Position numbers and translations under genes: made by a program. The notes under the pieces were generated by a model that saw only the letters and a list, made by a program, of their open reading frames with translations, was not told the DNA's origin and made no database searches. DNA of 64,000 nt from Paramuribaculum sp. (GTDB lineage: Bacteria; Bacteroidota; Bacteroidia; Bacteroidales; Muribaculaceae): NCBI GenBank assembly GCA_022511125.1, contig JAFLSD010000008.1, positions 62,001-126,000 on the forward strand. The letters are read 5' to 3'. Shown piece after piece: positions 25,252 to 35,394 of this stretch (within the stretch, counting starts at the first letter, position 1; the number at the start of each line of letters is the position of its first letter).

Positions 25252-28200
25252 CAGTCTTCGGAATTAGAGGTGCTGGGGGTATGCTGTCTGTCCTTTCTTC
25301 ACGTTTTCCTTCTTTTCCGACAGATGTAGTCCTGTGCGGAAACCGGAAACGGAATAAATCTTTAAGAGAGCGAATCTTTCTTCTGATCACAAATCCGACT
25401 CCCGTTTCGGTTATTTCACCTTCGAGAATGCTTTCGTAACCGGTATGTCGGAAAATCTTGACATACATGGAACCGCTCTTGTTAAGTTTGTATTCAAAAG
25501 CTATATCACTGATAAGATTCTGTTCGAAGTTTTCGTCAGCGTTGGTATCGGTGGAATAATTACCTCCGACCACAATAGTAAACCTGTCGTCGAACAAACT
25601 CTTGGAAACTTTATAGCTATAACTTGTCGCCGAACTTGTATAACCGTCGGTCGTTTTGTTGTATTGGTCGATACCAAAGGTGACGTCAACGCCTCGGATA
25701 GTTTTGGCAGCCCACGAATTAAGTTGTGAGGCAAGGAAAGAATAAAGAGGATTCCCCGCTAAATTCGACGTGGCAGAAGTGCCGGGGCCAGTATACGTGT
25801 TGTATAGTAACAGGTTCATGGCTTGTGTGGCTCTCTGTTCAGGTGTCATCGATGCCAGCTCGTTCTGTACGGTGATATCGTCATCGGTAGAGAGGTTAAA
25901 GTTTACATTCATGTTAGCCAATGTGTTTGTGATAGCTACCGACACATCGAACTGAATGAGTCGTGAATCCTGACCGGACTGGGTAACGTTGGCCTTAAGA
26001 TGATCGACGGCGTGGATATTGAGAATTGGATTCATCATGTCGCCGTTGAACGCCACATAACTACCTTCTTCGAAGTTAAAGAGTTTTTCGGACATCAATG
26101 GAGGAGTATAGCGAACGAATCCTCCGTTGATGTTGAAACGTCCTGTGAGTCTTCCTGAATTAACGGGACTCATGGAATAGTCGAGAGTTCCTTCGCCGTT
26201 TATTGTCACTTTATTCTTTCCATCGGAAGAGAGGTCGACATTAATAGTCGATCCTTGATTGATGTGCAGATCAGCATTGAGTATCATCGCCATAGAGGGC
26301 GTGATGCTGTCGGCCATTTCTACAGACGCGGAATCTGCGAAATTTACGAATTTCACAAGGTCGTGAGTGCTTTGCGATGCGAGCGCAGTCTGTGCATCCC
26401 CCAGGATATAAGTCACATTTGTGCCGGCAAGTACTGACAGGGAGGCATTAACTCTCAGAAGTTTCATATTGCCTTTTGCCGTAGCATCGACATTGAAGAA
26501 GGCTTTTCCGTAGACGTCTTCACCTTTTTTAGCTCTCGATGAATTGACAATCTGTATGTTGCGTGCTTGCATGTCGAGATCCATCGATACGTTTGACAGC
26601 GCAGAAATGTCGACAGTTCCGTTAACCGTGAGAGGATTTTCATTAAGCGCTGTGATAGCAAAATTTTCGAATCTGACGATATTGCTATCAACAGGGATTT
26701 TTTCTTCGGAGAATTTCAATGTGCTGCCGAGCATCGGGATTTTTACGACTGTGGTATCGAAATCGAGATAACCGTTAAACATCGGAGCAGTCAATGATCC
26801 GGCAATGTCCATCTGTCCGTTGAGCACGCCCGACAACTGTGCGATATCCTTCGGAAGGAAAGGATTGACAACTTTCAATGGGAAATGAATCATCGAAAAG
26901 TCGAGATTGAACGGTTTTGTGGAAGTACTGTCGTTGAGAGTTCCGGTGGCTGTGATCACTTTAATGCTGTCAACCATCAGAGACACATTAGCTGTAAGGA
27001 CTCCCGAAGGTTTGCTGGCCACATCAATCCCGAGGTCGAAATCGCCTACTTTATCACGCCCGTAGAAGACATTATTGAGCGAAATGTTTCCGTCTCCCGT
27101 CAGTATACCCTCATCCCAGTGGATCTTCATGTTTGCTCCCAGTTCTCCTTTTATCGGCGGTGAGAAGGGCGAGATAGACAGCCAATCAGCCAACTGGATG
27201 CGTGACATCTGGAGTATGACATCTTCCTGGTGGCCCGAACCTTCTTGATGTTCCGTGAAAATCTTGAGATAGCTTTTGTCGGACTCCATAGCGAGATTAG
27301 CATCGATATGATGGTTGACAAAATTATATTCGATAAAGTTGTCCTTGTTGAGAGTCCACTGCTTGTAACCGATGGTTGGTGTGTAAGGCACAAATCGCAA
27401 GATGGCTTCGTCGCCAGTGACGTTGAGATTAAGTCCGAGATAGAAGCCCTGTTCATCCTTGATGTTGCGCTGACGCAGGACAAGGGTAACCTTGTCGTCG
27501 GCGAGGTATCCGCTGAGAGTGACATGTGCGAAATCGTCCATTATGCCGGGGCGATTGTTCATTGCTCCGGTGAAAGCAAGGAATTTCCCGTGTTGAACAG
27601 CACCAAAAGATATTGTATCGATTCGCATATCCTTGGATGTCAATCCTATGACTTTTGTGTCGAGTGAAAGTAATGAGTCGTTTCTGAAAGAGAAAGATGC
27701 ATTTTGGAATCCCATGTCCGACTGCAGAAGATAGTCCTGAAGGATGTTGGATGTTCCTGCTGTAATGTTGACATCTATGTTGGGAATTGCTTTCTGAAGC
27801 CGGTCGACATCAATGCTGCGATGAACCACCATAGTGTCAATGACAGCCGGAAGAAGGGTTATTTTGTTAAGCAAAGTGTCGATGGGTGATAGTGAAGCAA
27901 GTCTCACATCCAGGTCTCCGGAATGTAATGTCAGGAATGCGAGTGAGTCGGAAGCACTGATGTCGGCATCGATTCTGTCGGCTGACAGTCGACGATCATC
28001 AAGAGTCCAGTCAAGATCGTCGATTGTTATACGCCCATCCAAGTTTCTGTCGCTAACGTTAATAGATCCGTATGTGTCTATCATAACAGCGCCGTCATTA
28101 GGCGTTTCCGATAATCCTAACTCCAATAAGTCGAGGTTCTCGATGTCACCCCGAATTTTCCATGTAATTTCTTCTTTTGAGAAGGTTCCTGAGCCTTCAA

Positions 28201-30046
28201 TGTCGAATTCGGCTTCAGGATTATTGGAAACGAGTTCGATGTTATAGTCTCCGTTTTCGAGATTGGCTTCGAGTGTAATGTCGGTATAAACATGCTTCAT
28301 AATCTCAGCCTTGACAATGTCGACATTGGCATGAACGAAGGTCTTAGGAGAGAAAACATCAAAGCCTTGGCCTTTGGCATTGAGAGAAGCCGTAATATCT
28401 CCGATTCCGAGTGACGGCATAATTTTGCCGACAGGGAAACTGTCGACCTGTAGGGAGACATCGTATCCTTCTATCCGCTGAATCCAGGAAGCATCGGCTG
28501 CTATTCGTCCGTCATCAGCCGTAGCTTTCAACATGCCGGCAATTTCACCCGGTCGGAAATCAACTTTACCGTCGAGTGTGATAGCAGGTATGTTAATTTC
28601 CTGTGCCATCTGTTTATCGAGGAAGAGAGTTTTCATCTTGTCGAGCTCCCTGAAACTGCCCTTCAGCCATACATTACCTCCCAAGCGATTGAAATCCATA
28701 ACATTGAAAACTTTTCCGCCGGCATTGAGCTGAATAAGTGGGGAGAAGGCGAGTGAAAATTTCTTTACGTCAAGTGCCGCAGTGGTACCCCTTATGTCCA
28801 GGTCAAGCTCAAGATTGCGCGAGGCAAAAGAGGGTATCATTTTAGCAATGGTAGGGAAAGCTGCAATAATGTCGCCTTTGCCAATCGTACCTTTGGCAAA
28901 GACGGCAAGAGGGACAGAGGGATCCTTTGTCAGATCGCCCATTCCCATCGATGCGTCGAGAAAAATGTCGGAGTGCCCGGTTCGGATCTTGAAGTTTTCG
29001 GCACTCATTAAGTGCGAATCCATGGAGAAAACTCCAGTCGCGTCGAGTGAAATGCCGCATCTTTCGGTAGCTTTGAGTGCGGTAAGCGGAACTGTGATTG
29101 AAGTCCCTCGATTATAAAATGAATCTATGGAGATAGATATGTCGTTAGCTTCGAGGTAGTTGAAATCAAGTCCAGGTAGCGGACGGACTCCGGCCACTGC
29201 GTAAACTGCTTTTTTGCCAGTGAGTTGGATTTTATCTGCAGTTATTTCCCATAAAAGTGAATCGGGTGTTTCTTCAATAACTTTATCCTCCGTAGCTGGT
29301 GGATGATGAGCAAGATATTCGGCAGAGGGAGTAAAGTAGAACGCTTCGACAGAATCGACCGAAAGCAGGCTCGCAGAAATTTTCCTTTCTCCGAGATCGA
29401 CAATTCCATTTTGTAGGACAGCCAGAGGAATATCGGCAGTCAGTGAATCGATTACGGGCAGCATAGTCATTCGGTAGCGGATGTTGCGCAAACGAATGTC
29501 ACCTGCTGTGATCCTCAGAGGGCTTGATGCTGTGGTGTCGGTCTTCTCTTCCGTAATGGTGTCCTTGAGAATCAACATAACATCTCCTCCGTCAAGCAAA
29601 GCCTTGTCGACATCAATCAAGCCTTTTCCGAAATCGAGGGATGCGAGATCGAGGTTGAATTTGTCAATGTCAGCCCTGATCCAAATTGCTGAATCACGAT
29701 TTCCAAGCTGATAGAAAGCATCTGTGAGATCGGCTCCATTGACATCGATTTCCCCTTTGAGCAAAGGCATGAAGCGGACGCTTACATTGGCTTCGGCTGC
29801 AGTCAGCATTGTATCGCCAGTAGCCTCAATAACGCAGACGTCGTCAACGGTAAGCGAAAGCGGGAACTTGAGACGGATGTGTCCCACTGAAATTTCCATC
29901 CCAGTGGCTTTATTGACCTCTTTGAGAGCAATATCTTTGACCCAGTTTTGAAACGGCGGGAAATAAAGAAGCAGGACAAGAGCTACGATCAGAAGGATGA
30001 TCGAAGTCAATGTCCAGAAGGTTATTTTTCTAATTTTCCGCCACAT
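25232..30046 (-). CDS. tamB: TamB: translocation/assembly module, AsmA-like phospholipid bridge
   Basis: 1604 residues. A single N-terminal membrane anchor (about 8-32) holds it in the inner membrane. Next comes an AsmA-like start (VGHIRLKFPLSLTVDDVCV), then more than 1200 residues of repeating beta strands that form the hydrophobic groove spanning the periplasm. The C-terminal DUF490/TamB domain (about 1150-1530) contains NINGGFVRYTPP and SFLASQLNSWAAKT. It is thought to carry phospholipids or support barrel assembly with TamA/TamL. It sits 9 bases after lptD and overlaps tamL, so the three form one operon. Confidence 0.95.
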   Translation of the reverse strand: MWRKIRKITFWTLTSIILLIVALVLLLYFPPFQNWVKDIALKEVNKATGMEISVGHIRLKFPLSLTVDDVCVIEATGDTMLTAAEANVSVRFMPLLKGEIDVNGADLTDAFYQLGNRDSAIWIRADIDKFNLDLASLDFGKGLIDVDKALLDGGDVMLILKDTITEEKTDTTASSPLRITAGDIRLRNIRYRMTMLPVIDSLTADIPLAVLQNGIVDLGERKISASLLSVDSVEAFYFTPSAEYLAHHPPATEDKVIEETPDSLLWEITADKIQLTGKKAVYAVAGVRPLPGLDFNYLEANDISISIDSFYNRGTSITVPLTALKATERCGISLDATGVFSMDSHLMSAENFKIRTGHSDIFLDASMGMGDLTKDPSVPLAVFAKGTIGKGDIIAAFPTIAKMIPSFASRNLELDLDIRGTTAALDVKKFSLAFSPLIQLNAGGKVFNVMDFNRLGGNVWLKGSFRELDKMKTLFLDKQMAQEINIPAITLDGKVDFRPGEIAGMLKATADDGRIAADASWIQRIEGYDVSLQVDSFPVGKIMPSLGIGDITASLNAKGQGFDVFSPKTFVHANVDIVKAEIMKHVYTDITLEANLENGDYNIELVSNNPEAEFDIEGSGTFSKEEITWKIRGDIENLDLLELGLSETPNDGAVMIDTYGSINVSDRNLDGRITIDDLDWTLDDRRLSADRIDADISASDSLAFLTLHSGDLDVRLASLSPIDTLLNKITLLPAVIDTMVVHRSIDVDRLQKAIPNIDVNITAGTSNILQDYLLQSDMGFQNASFSFRNDSLLSLDTKVIGLTSKDMRIDTISFGAVQHGKFLAFTGAMNNRPGIMDDFAHVTLSGYLADDKVTLVLRQRNIKDEQGFYLGLNLNVTGDEAILRFVPYTPTIGYKQWTLNKDNFIEYNFVNHHIDANLAMESDKSYLKIFTEHQEGSGHQEDVILQMSRIQLADWLSISPFSPPIKGELGANMKIHWDEGILTGDGNISLNNVFYGRDKVGDFDLGIDVASKPSGVLTANVSLMVDSIKVITATGTLNDSTSTKPFNLDFSMIHFPLKVVNPFLPKDIAQLSGVLNGQMDIAGSLTAPMFNGYLDFDTTVVKIPMLGSTLKFSEEKIPVDSNIVRFENFAITALNENPLTVNGTVDISALSNVSMDLDMQARNIQIVNSSRAKKGEDVYGKAFFNVDATAKGNMKLLRVNASLSVLAGTNVTYILGDAQTALASQSTHDLVKFVNFADSASVEMADSITPSMAMILNADLHINQGSTINVDLSSDGKNKVTINGEGTLDYSMSPVNSGRLTGRFNINGGFVRYTPPLMSEKLFNFEEGSYVAFNGDMMNPILNIHAVDHLKANVTQSGQDSRLIQFDVSVAITNTLANMNVNFNLSTDDDITVQNELASMTPEQRATQAMNLLLYNTYTGPGTSATSNLAGNPLYSFLASQLNSWAAKTIRGVDVTFGIDQYNKTTDGYTSSATSYSYKVSKSLFDDRFTIVVGGNYSTDTNADENFEQNLISDIAFEYKLNKSGSMYVKIFRHTGYESILEGEITETGVGFVIRRKIRSLKDLFRFRFPHRTTSVGKEGKREERTDSIPPAPLIPKTDEDKDK

Positions 30047-30055
30047 AAAGAATCT

Positions 30056-32917
30056 TTAATACCAGGTTACACCATTTCTGACCGACGAGCGTTTGTCGTA
30101 TTTGAGGTCGGAAAGTAATGAAGAGTTCACGGAGATGTGGAAATTGTAGCTCTTGTACGGTCCGACGGGAATGATGCTCGCTCTCATGGAGAAGCAGTGC
30201 AGATCACGGCTAATGTTGAGGTTCATGTACGCAATTTTCTTTAGCTCAAAGCTATAGCTTGCATTGAAGCTGAAATTCCAGTTAGTAGTGGGTCGTATAT
30301 TTCCTGAAAAACTGAGATTTTGCGTTATTTTTCCGTCATAATCCATTTTCTTCTTGTTGAAGTTTCCGTAGGCGTATCCGATGGAGTAGTTAAAAGTCAG
30401 ACTCCATGGGACTTCCCATTTCATGTAGCCGTCGGGATTGAATTGCATGCCGTTTTTTGACGTGCTTCGGTTTCTTTCAGCAGCAGTGTTTCCCCTCCCC
30501 GGGGGTGATTCGGCATCGGTGTTGTTAGACTCGGCGTTGTTATCGTCGGAATTTCCTTTTCTAAACTTTTTGAAAGTATCGTTGGAGAGAGTATATGAGA
30601 AGGATGTACCTGTGGATGAAAGTTTTGCAAGTCCTTTTCCGGCTTGGAGCCTGGTGCGGTTGACTCTGACGGGGTTACCGGAAGAGTTGAGCTGGTAAGT
30701 ATAGACATCCCAAGTGGCGGACAGGTTGAGGTTGAATCCTTTCATCAACTTGATGAGTAATGAAGTGTTGATATTACTCCATCGAAGAGAGTCGGCTGCG
30801 AAGTTATAGCTTTGGCTAATCGAGAGATTTTCGATGAGCGAAACTTTTCGTTCGCCTATGGAATCGTTGTCGCTTCGTAGTTTCATTTCGAGGTTGTTGG
30901 CCAAAGAGAATGATACGGAACCCTGACGACCCTGGCTCGGGACTCCGAAAAGTCCGTTGGGGAACATGGAATATTTGCGTGTCTGCATCACACCGTTAGC
31001 ATCGGGATATTCGTATGTTCCGTAATAACCGAAGAATGGCGAGCTGAAATCAGGATAACCGGAGAATGAAATCGTGGGTGTCATGACGTGTCGAATCATT
31101 TTGACTTTTTTCCCGAGAAATCCGAGTGGCTGAAAAAAACCATAGACTTTCGTATCCATTGAAACGGAAGCGGTGAAATCCCAGACGTTGTAGAAGCTAT
31201 AGGTCGTGTCCATCACTTCAACCGACGCATTAGGATCCCATTGGCGTCGAATTTTCGACGTGTACATTCGGTCGTTGAGTGTGACTGAAGGGGTGACATT
31301 GATGTAGTTGAAGATGTTGAATGTAGCGGAAATAGGCACGCTGTGTCTCATTCCGTTTCTCCAGTCTTTGATGAGGTTTTTCTTGAAGAATTGGTTTTGC
31401 TGCGCTGTCAATGAGTTGTTAAACACTCCGGAATAGGAGAGTTTGATTTTTTCATACCATTTTTCTTTACCAATGGCAATTTTACGTTTGAAAGGGGTGA
31501 TCTGCGACATCGTCACGGTGACGTTCGGGAATGAAACTGTCAGAGTAGAGTCCTGAGTGCGTTGCGATATGCTTGCCGTAGTTGAGAATGACCATTTCGA
31601 ACCCGGTGGACGGTAAGTCATGTTGATGGTACTGCTTTTTGTGTTCTCTGTGAACGAATTACTGTAATAACTGTTGAGATCGTTTCGCGAGTATCCGGAA
31701 GTAGAGAAATTGACGGAGGCCGAGAAACTGAGGTTCGGGTTGGCTTTAGAGTCTTGAGAATGAGTCCAGAGAACCTGAAAGTTAGTCATTGCCGAATAAT
31801 CGGGAGCACCTTTGTCGCCGAGGATGGTTTTGAGGTAGCTGAGGTTGAATGATCCTGAAAATTTATATCGCTTGACATAACCGGACTGTGCCTGTATTCC
31901 CCATGATCCTTTGGTGTATAATTCTCCAGTCAGAGCGAGGTCGATATTATCGGAAATGGCAAAGTAATATCCACCGTTGCTGAGATAGAACCCTCTGTTA
32001 TAGTCTTCTCCAAAGCTCGGGAAGATGATTCCGGAAGAATATTTTTCAGAGAAAGGGAAGTAGCCGAAGGGTACGGCGAGGGGGAGTGGTACACCAGCAA
32101 GCACAAGATAAGCCGGTCCGACGACGACGTCTTTTTTCGGACGGACTTTGGCTTTAGTCAACTGGAAGTAGAAGTGAGGATTTTCGTGGTCGTCGCAGGT
32201 GGTGTATTTTCCGTCCTGGATGAAGAAAGTGTTGTCGTCGATTTTTTTAGCCCTTCCTCCGGTGAGATAGCCTTCTCCCTGTTGGGTAATTATGTCGGTG
32301 ATAATACCTTTTTCGGTTTTGAAGTTGTATTCCATGGTTTTGGCTTCGTAGGAAGTGCCGTTGTCGACGAAAACGGGATTTCCCTGAATTTCGCCGAGCG
32401 AGTCAGGACGCCCTACAGCATAGACCGTGGATGTTTCCATGTTGACACGAATTTCATCTGCGTCAATCTGTTGAGGGCCATAAGTAACTGTACTTTCCCC
32501 GTAGAGGAGGGCGTTGTTACGGCCGACGATCACCATTGAGTCTTTAGCTATGATATCGACAGTGGTGTTTAGGTCGGTTTTCACGCGGTTGATGCGTTTC
32601 ACCCCTCCTGAGGACTTTTTGTCGGTCAATTGCAATCCGGGACCAAATTGTTGTGTGGTGTCGGATTGAATACGAACCCTGTCCTGTCTTGCGTGAGCGG
32701 TAGAAGCAGTCGTTAAAAGGCTATCCGTCAGTGTATCGGCAGGGGCAATGAGTATGGAGTCGATGCCAGCGGCAGCGATTGAATCGGCTTCGGCGGCCAA
32801 AATAGAGTCCGTCGGGAGAAAATTGTCCGGAATTTGAGGGTTGCTTACTGATCGAGCGGGAGTTACAACCCAGATGAGACAGAAAGTAAGGATAATATAT
32901 AGCTGAGAGAATCTCAA
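30056..32917 (-). CDS. lptD: LptD: LPS-assembly outer-membrane protein
   Basis: About 953 residues if started at the TTG at 32917 (RFSQLYIILTFCLIWVVTPARS, a clean signal peptide). An ATG 39 bases further upstream (32956) is in frame but lies upstream of the predicted transcription start (see the promoter entry). After a low-complexity Ser/Asp/Thr region (about 40-120) comes an OstA/LptA-like beta-jellyroll (about 125-290; VNMETSTVYAVGRPDSLGEI), then a large barrel to the C-terminal tyrosine. Conserved cysteines for LptD disulphides are not obvious beyond TTCDDH. Inserts LPS into the outer leaflet. First gene of lptD-tamB-tamL. Confidence 0.92.
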   Translation of the reverse strand: MRFSQLYIILTFCLIWVVTPARSVSNPQIPDNFLPTDSILAAEADSIAAAGIDSILIAPADTLTDSLLTTASTAHARQDRVRIQSDTTQQFGPGLQLTDKKSSGGVKRINRVKTDLNTTVDIIAKDSMVIVGRNNALLYGESTVTYGPQQIDADEIRVNMETSTVYAVGRPDSLGEIQGNPVFVDNGTSYEAKTMEYNFKTEKGIITDIITQQGEGYLTGGRAKKIDDNTFFIQDGKYTTCDDHENPHFYFQLTKAKVRPKKDVVVGPAYLVLAGVPLPLAVPFGYFPFSEKYSSGIIFPSFGEDYNRGFYLSNGGYYFAISDNIDLALTGELYTKGSWGIQAQSGYVKRYKFSGSFNLSYLKTILGDKGAPDYSAMTNFQVLWTHSQDSKANPNLSFSASVNFSTSGYSRNDLNSYYSNSFTENTKSSTINMTYRPPGSKWSFSTTASISQRTQDSTLTVSFPNVTVTMSQITPFKRKIAIGKEKWYEKIKLSYSGVFNNSLTAQQNQFFKKNLIKDWRNGMRHSVPISATFNIFNYINVTPSVTLNDRMYTSKIRRQWDPNASVEVMDTTYSFYNVWDFTASVSMDTKVYGFFQPLGFLGKKVKMIRHVMTPTISFSGYPDFSSPFFGYYGTYEYPDANGVMQTRKYSMFPNGLFGVPSQGRQGSVSFSLANNLEMKLRSDNDSIGERKVSLIENLSISQSYNFAADSLRWSNINTSLLIKLMKGFNLNLSATWDVYTYQLNSSGNPVRVNRTRLQAGKGLAKLSSTGTSFSYTLSNDTFKKFRKGNSDDNNAESNNTDAESPPGRGNTAAERNRSTSKNGMQFNPDGYMKWEVPWSLTFNYSIGYAYGNFNKKKMDYDGKITQNLSFSGNIRPTTNWNFSFNASYSFELKKIAYMNLNISRDLHCFSMRASIIPVGPYKSYNFHISVNSSLLSDLKYDKRSSVRNGVTWY

Positions 32918-32944
32918 AATAGCTTTTTCCGTTGTTTTGCAATG

Positions 32945-32976
32945 CAAAAATAGCATTTTTTCGGAAGAAAAGGAAA
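32945..32976 (-). promoter_or_regulatory. lptD promoter
   Basis: Minus strand: TATTTTTG (32952-32945), a full match to TAnnTTTG, preceded after about 19 bases by TTTC as a -33-like box. Transcription would start near 32940, i.e. inside the frame that begins at the ATG at 32956. Confidence 0.6.
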
Positions 32977-33275
32977 CGTATTGTAGTGAAAAATGGGCTG
33001 CCTAAATTTAAGGTCAGGTTAAATTCAGAGAGTTTTTGTGCCAGGTAGATTAAATAATGTTAAAGTTTTATGGCGAAAAAATGTCAATTTGCTGGGAATC
33101 AGATAAAAAATCAGTTGAGAAGGGTGGGCAACTTTTAGAGTATAGGCCAAATTCGCAGATGATGGGTTCAAATGCGTTGTAACTTTGCGACGGTTCTTTT
33201 GCAGAGGTCATGTTTCGCCTTGAGTCATTTGGGAAACATGTCAAGACAAAAGATCGTCGAACATTGACATATTGG
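32957..33275. other. 319-base intergenic region between lptD and transketolase
   Basis: It contains the upstream half of the lptD promoter, an unassigned plus-strand -7 element TAACTTTG at 33180-33187, and an inverted repeat CATGTTTC (33209-33216) / GAAACATG (33233-33240). The inverted repeat lacks a U tract; it may be a weak end signal for transketolase or part of a short plus-strand RNA. No protein-coding frame is supported. Confidence 0.5.
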
Positions 33276-35330
33276 TTATAAAGAGGCTAACTTCCCAGCT
33301 CCGATGAAGTTACGAACCTGTTGAAGAATGTTCTCAGGTGTAAATCCGAATTTTTCATCAAGCACTTTGAACGGCGCCGATGCTCCGAAGCGTTCAAGTC
33401 CGTAGATGAATCCGTCGGACCCCACGACTTGCCAAAGAGTGGTGGGTATGCCTGCAGTGAGTCCGAAAACCGGGATGCCTCGCGGAATGACGCTGTTTCG
33501 ATAGTCTTCGCTCTGGTCAAGGAAGAGACCGATAGAGGGGACACTGACCACTCTCGCACCGATTCCCTCAGCCTGCAACAGTTCTGCAACAGCGTAAAGG
33601 AGTGATACTTCCGAACCGTTTCCGACCAGTGTCACATCATGGTTGCCGTTGAAATCTTTGACAACATATCCCCCACGGAGAGTTCCGCGGGCAGCCTGAT
33701 ACCTGTCGCCATCCCCGGGCGCAGGTATGTCAGTGACATCCTGTCGGGTGAGAATGAGTGCTGTAGGCGTTTTCTTGTTTTCCATAGCCATCTCCCACGC
33801 CACAGTTGTTTCAGCACTATCAGCGGGACGGAGAACGAGCAAGGAGCGTGTTCCGTCGGGGTTTTTCATCTGTTCGAGAAGCCTAATCTGAGCTTCGTGC
33901 TCGACTGGTTCATGAGTGGGTCCGTCTTCTCCCACGCGGAACGCATCATGAGTCCAGATGTACTTGACGGGTAACTGCATAAGGGCAGCGAGGCGAACGG
34001 CGGGTTTCATGTAATCGGAGAATACGAAGAAAGTGCCGCAAGCAGCTATCATGGCTCCATGGAGCACTATGCCGTTCATAATCGATGCCATGGTAAGTTC
34101 AGCCACACCGGCGTGCAGGAATGCTCCGGAGAAGTCTCCGGCCTTGAATGCTCCGGTTTCCTTGAGGAAAGCTTCCGTTTTGTCGCTGTTAGCAAGGTCG
34201 GCACTCGAAACAATCATGTTTTTGATTTTCTTGCCCAGTTCGGCAAGTATTTTAGCCGATGCAGTTCTTGTGGCCTGGTTGGCACCCTGTACGATCGCCT
34301 TGTAGTCGATCTGCGGAAGGTTCATTTCGATGAAGTTCTTGAGCTCGAGAGCCTTCGCGGGATTTTCTTCAGCCCATTTTTTCTGAAGTTGTTTTCTCTG
34401 AGCGACTATTTGCCTCAACTCCTCGTTTCTGTCGGCGTAGAGTTTGCTGACCTCGGGTCGAATGATCCACGGATTCTCAGGATCTCCTCCAAGATTTTCA
34501 ATCGTTTTACTTACATCTGCTCCGCTTTTGCTCAGGGGCTGACCGTGAGTGCTGCATTGTCCTTCAAAGTTCTTTCCATCGGAGGTGAGACATCCTTTTC
34601 CCATGACGGTATTTCCGATAATCAACACGGGTTTGTGTTTTTCGGCGTTTGCTTTTCTCAGCGCTTCGGCAATCTGTTCGGGGTCGTTACCGTCGATTTC
34701 AATGACGTGCCAATGCCAAGCACGATATTTTGCGGCGTAGTCTTCAGTGTCGACAGCGTCGACGTCGGTAGAGAGCTGAACTTTGTTAGAGTCGTAGAAC
34801 ATTATGAGGTTGCTGAGTCCGAGGAATCCGGCTATTCTGCCAGCTCCCTGAGAAATCTCTTCCTGTATGCCGCCGTCGGAAATGAATGCGTAAGTCTTAT
34901 GTGAAATCCAATCTCCGAATCTGGCCTGCAGGAATCGTTCGGCGATTGCCGCTCCAACAGCCATAGTGTGTCCCTGTCCGAGCGGTCCGGAAGTGTTTTC
35001 CACTCCTCTAAGCGGGTCGAGTTCGGGGTGCCCCGGTGTTACACTTCCCCACTGTCGGAACTGTTTGAGCTGGTCGATGGTATATTTTCCAGTCAATGCG
35101 AGGACACTGTAGAGCATGGGTGACTGATGTCCCGGATCGAGAAAGAATCTGTCTCTTGCAATCCAAGTTGGGTCATCGGGATCCGTTACAAGGAATTTTG
35201 AGTAGAGGACGTTTACGAAATCAGCTCCTCCCATAGATCCTCCGGGATGCCCGGATTTTGCTTTTTCGACCATGACAGCTGAAAGCACTCTAATGTTATC
35301 AGCAGCCGAATCCATGACTCTCTTATCCAT
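33276..35330 (-). CDS. tkt: Transketolase
   Basis: 684 residues, full family length. Thiamine-diphosphate enzyme of the pentose phosphate pathway, moving two-carbon ketol units. N-terminal ThDP domain: AKSGHPGGSMGGADFVNVLY, GPLGQGHTMAVG, and AFISDGGIQEEISQGAGRIAG, with the DSNKVQ cofactor site. Middle domain: FFVFSDYMKPAVRLAAL and THDAFRVGEDGPTHEPVEH (catalytic His region). C-terminal domain: LVGNGSEVSLL and GSDGFIYGLERFGASAP. Monocistronic in appearance, with its own promoter at 35395-35402. Cytosolic. Confidence 0.96.
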   Translation of the reverse strand: MDKRVMDSAADNIRVLSAVMVEKAKSGHPGGSMGGADFVNVLYSKFLVTDPDDPTWIARDRFFLDPGHQSPMLYSVLALTGKYTIDQLKQFRQWGSVTPGHPELDPLRGVENTSGPLGQGHTMAVGAAIAERFLQARFGDWISHKTYAFISDGGIQEEISQGAGRIAGFLGLSNLIMFYDSNKVQLSTDVDAVDTEDYAAKYRAWHWHVIEIDGNDPEQIAEALRKANAEKHKPVLIIGNTVMGKGCLTSDGKNFEGQCSTHGQPLSKSGADVSKTIENLGGDPENPWIIRPEVSKLYADRNEELRQIVAQRKQLQKKWAEENPAKALELKNFIEMNLPQIDYKAIVQGANQATRTASAKILAELGKKIKNMIVSSADLANSDKTEAFLKETGAFKAGDFSGAFLHAGVAELTMASIMNGIVLHGAMIAACGTFFVFSDYMKPAVRLAALMQLPVKYIWTHDAFRVGEDGPTHEPVEHEAQIRLLEQMKNPDGTRSLLVLRPADSAETTVAWEMAMENKKTPTALILTRQDVTDIPAPGDGDRYQAARGTLRGGYVVKDFNGNHDVTLVGNGSEVSLLYAVAELLQAEGIGARVVSVPSIGLFLDQSEDYRNSVIPRGIPVFGLTAGIPTTLWQVVGSDGFIYGLERFGASAPFKVLDEKFGFTPENILQQVRNFIGAGKLASL

Positions 35331-35372
35331 ATAGTTAAGCTATGATACGTTTAAAATGAAATATAAGTATGC

Positions 35373-35387
35373 AAACGCATTGCGTTT
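35373..35387. promoter_or_regulatory. 15-bp perfect palindrome in the transketolase leader
   Basis: AAACGCA, one central base, TGCGTTT. Placed right after the predicted start site of tkt; a possible operator or small leader hairpin. Regulator unknown. Confidence 0.35.
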
Positions 35388-35394
35388 CCGAGTG

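Noticed and set aside
34059-34904. 281-codon plus-strand frame opposite transketolase
   Set aside because: Lies wholly within tkt on the other strand; composition is typical of a shadow frame.
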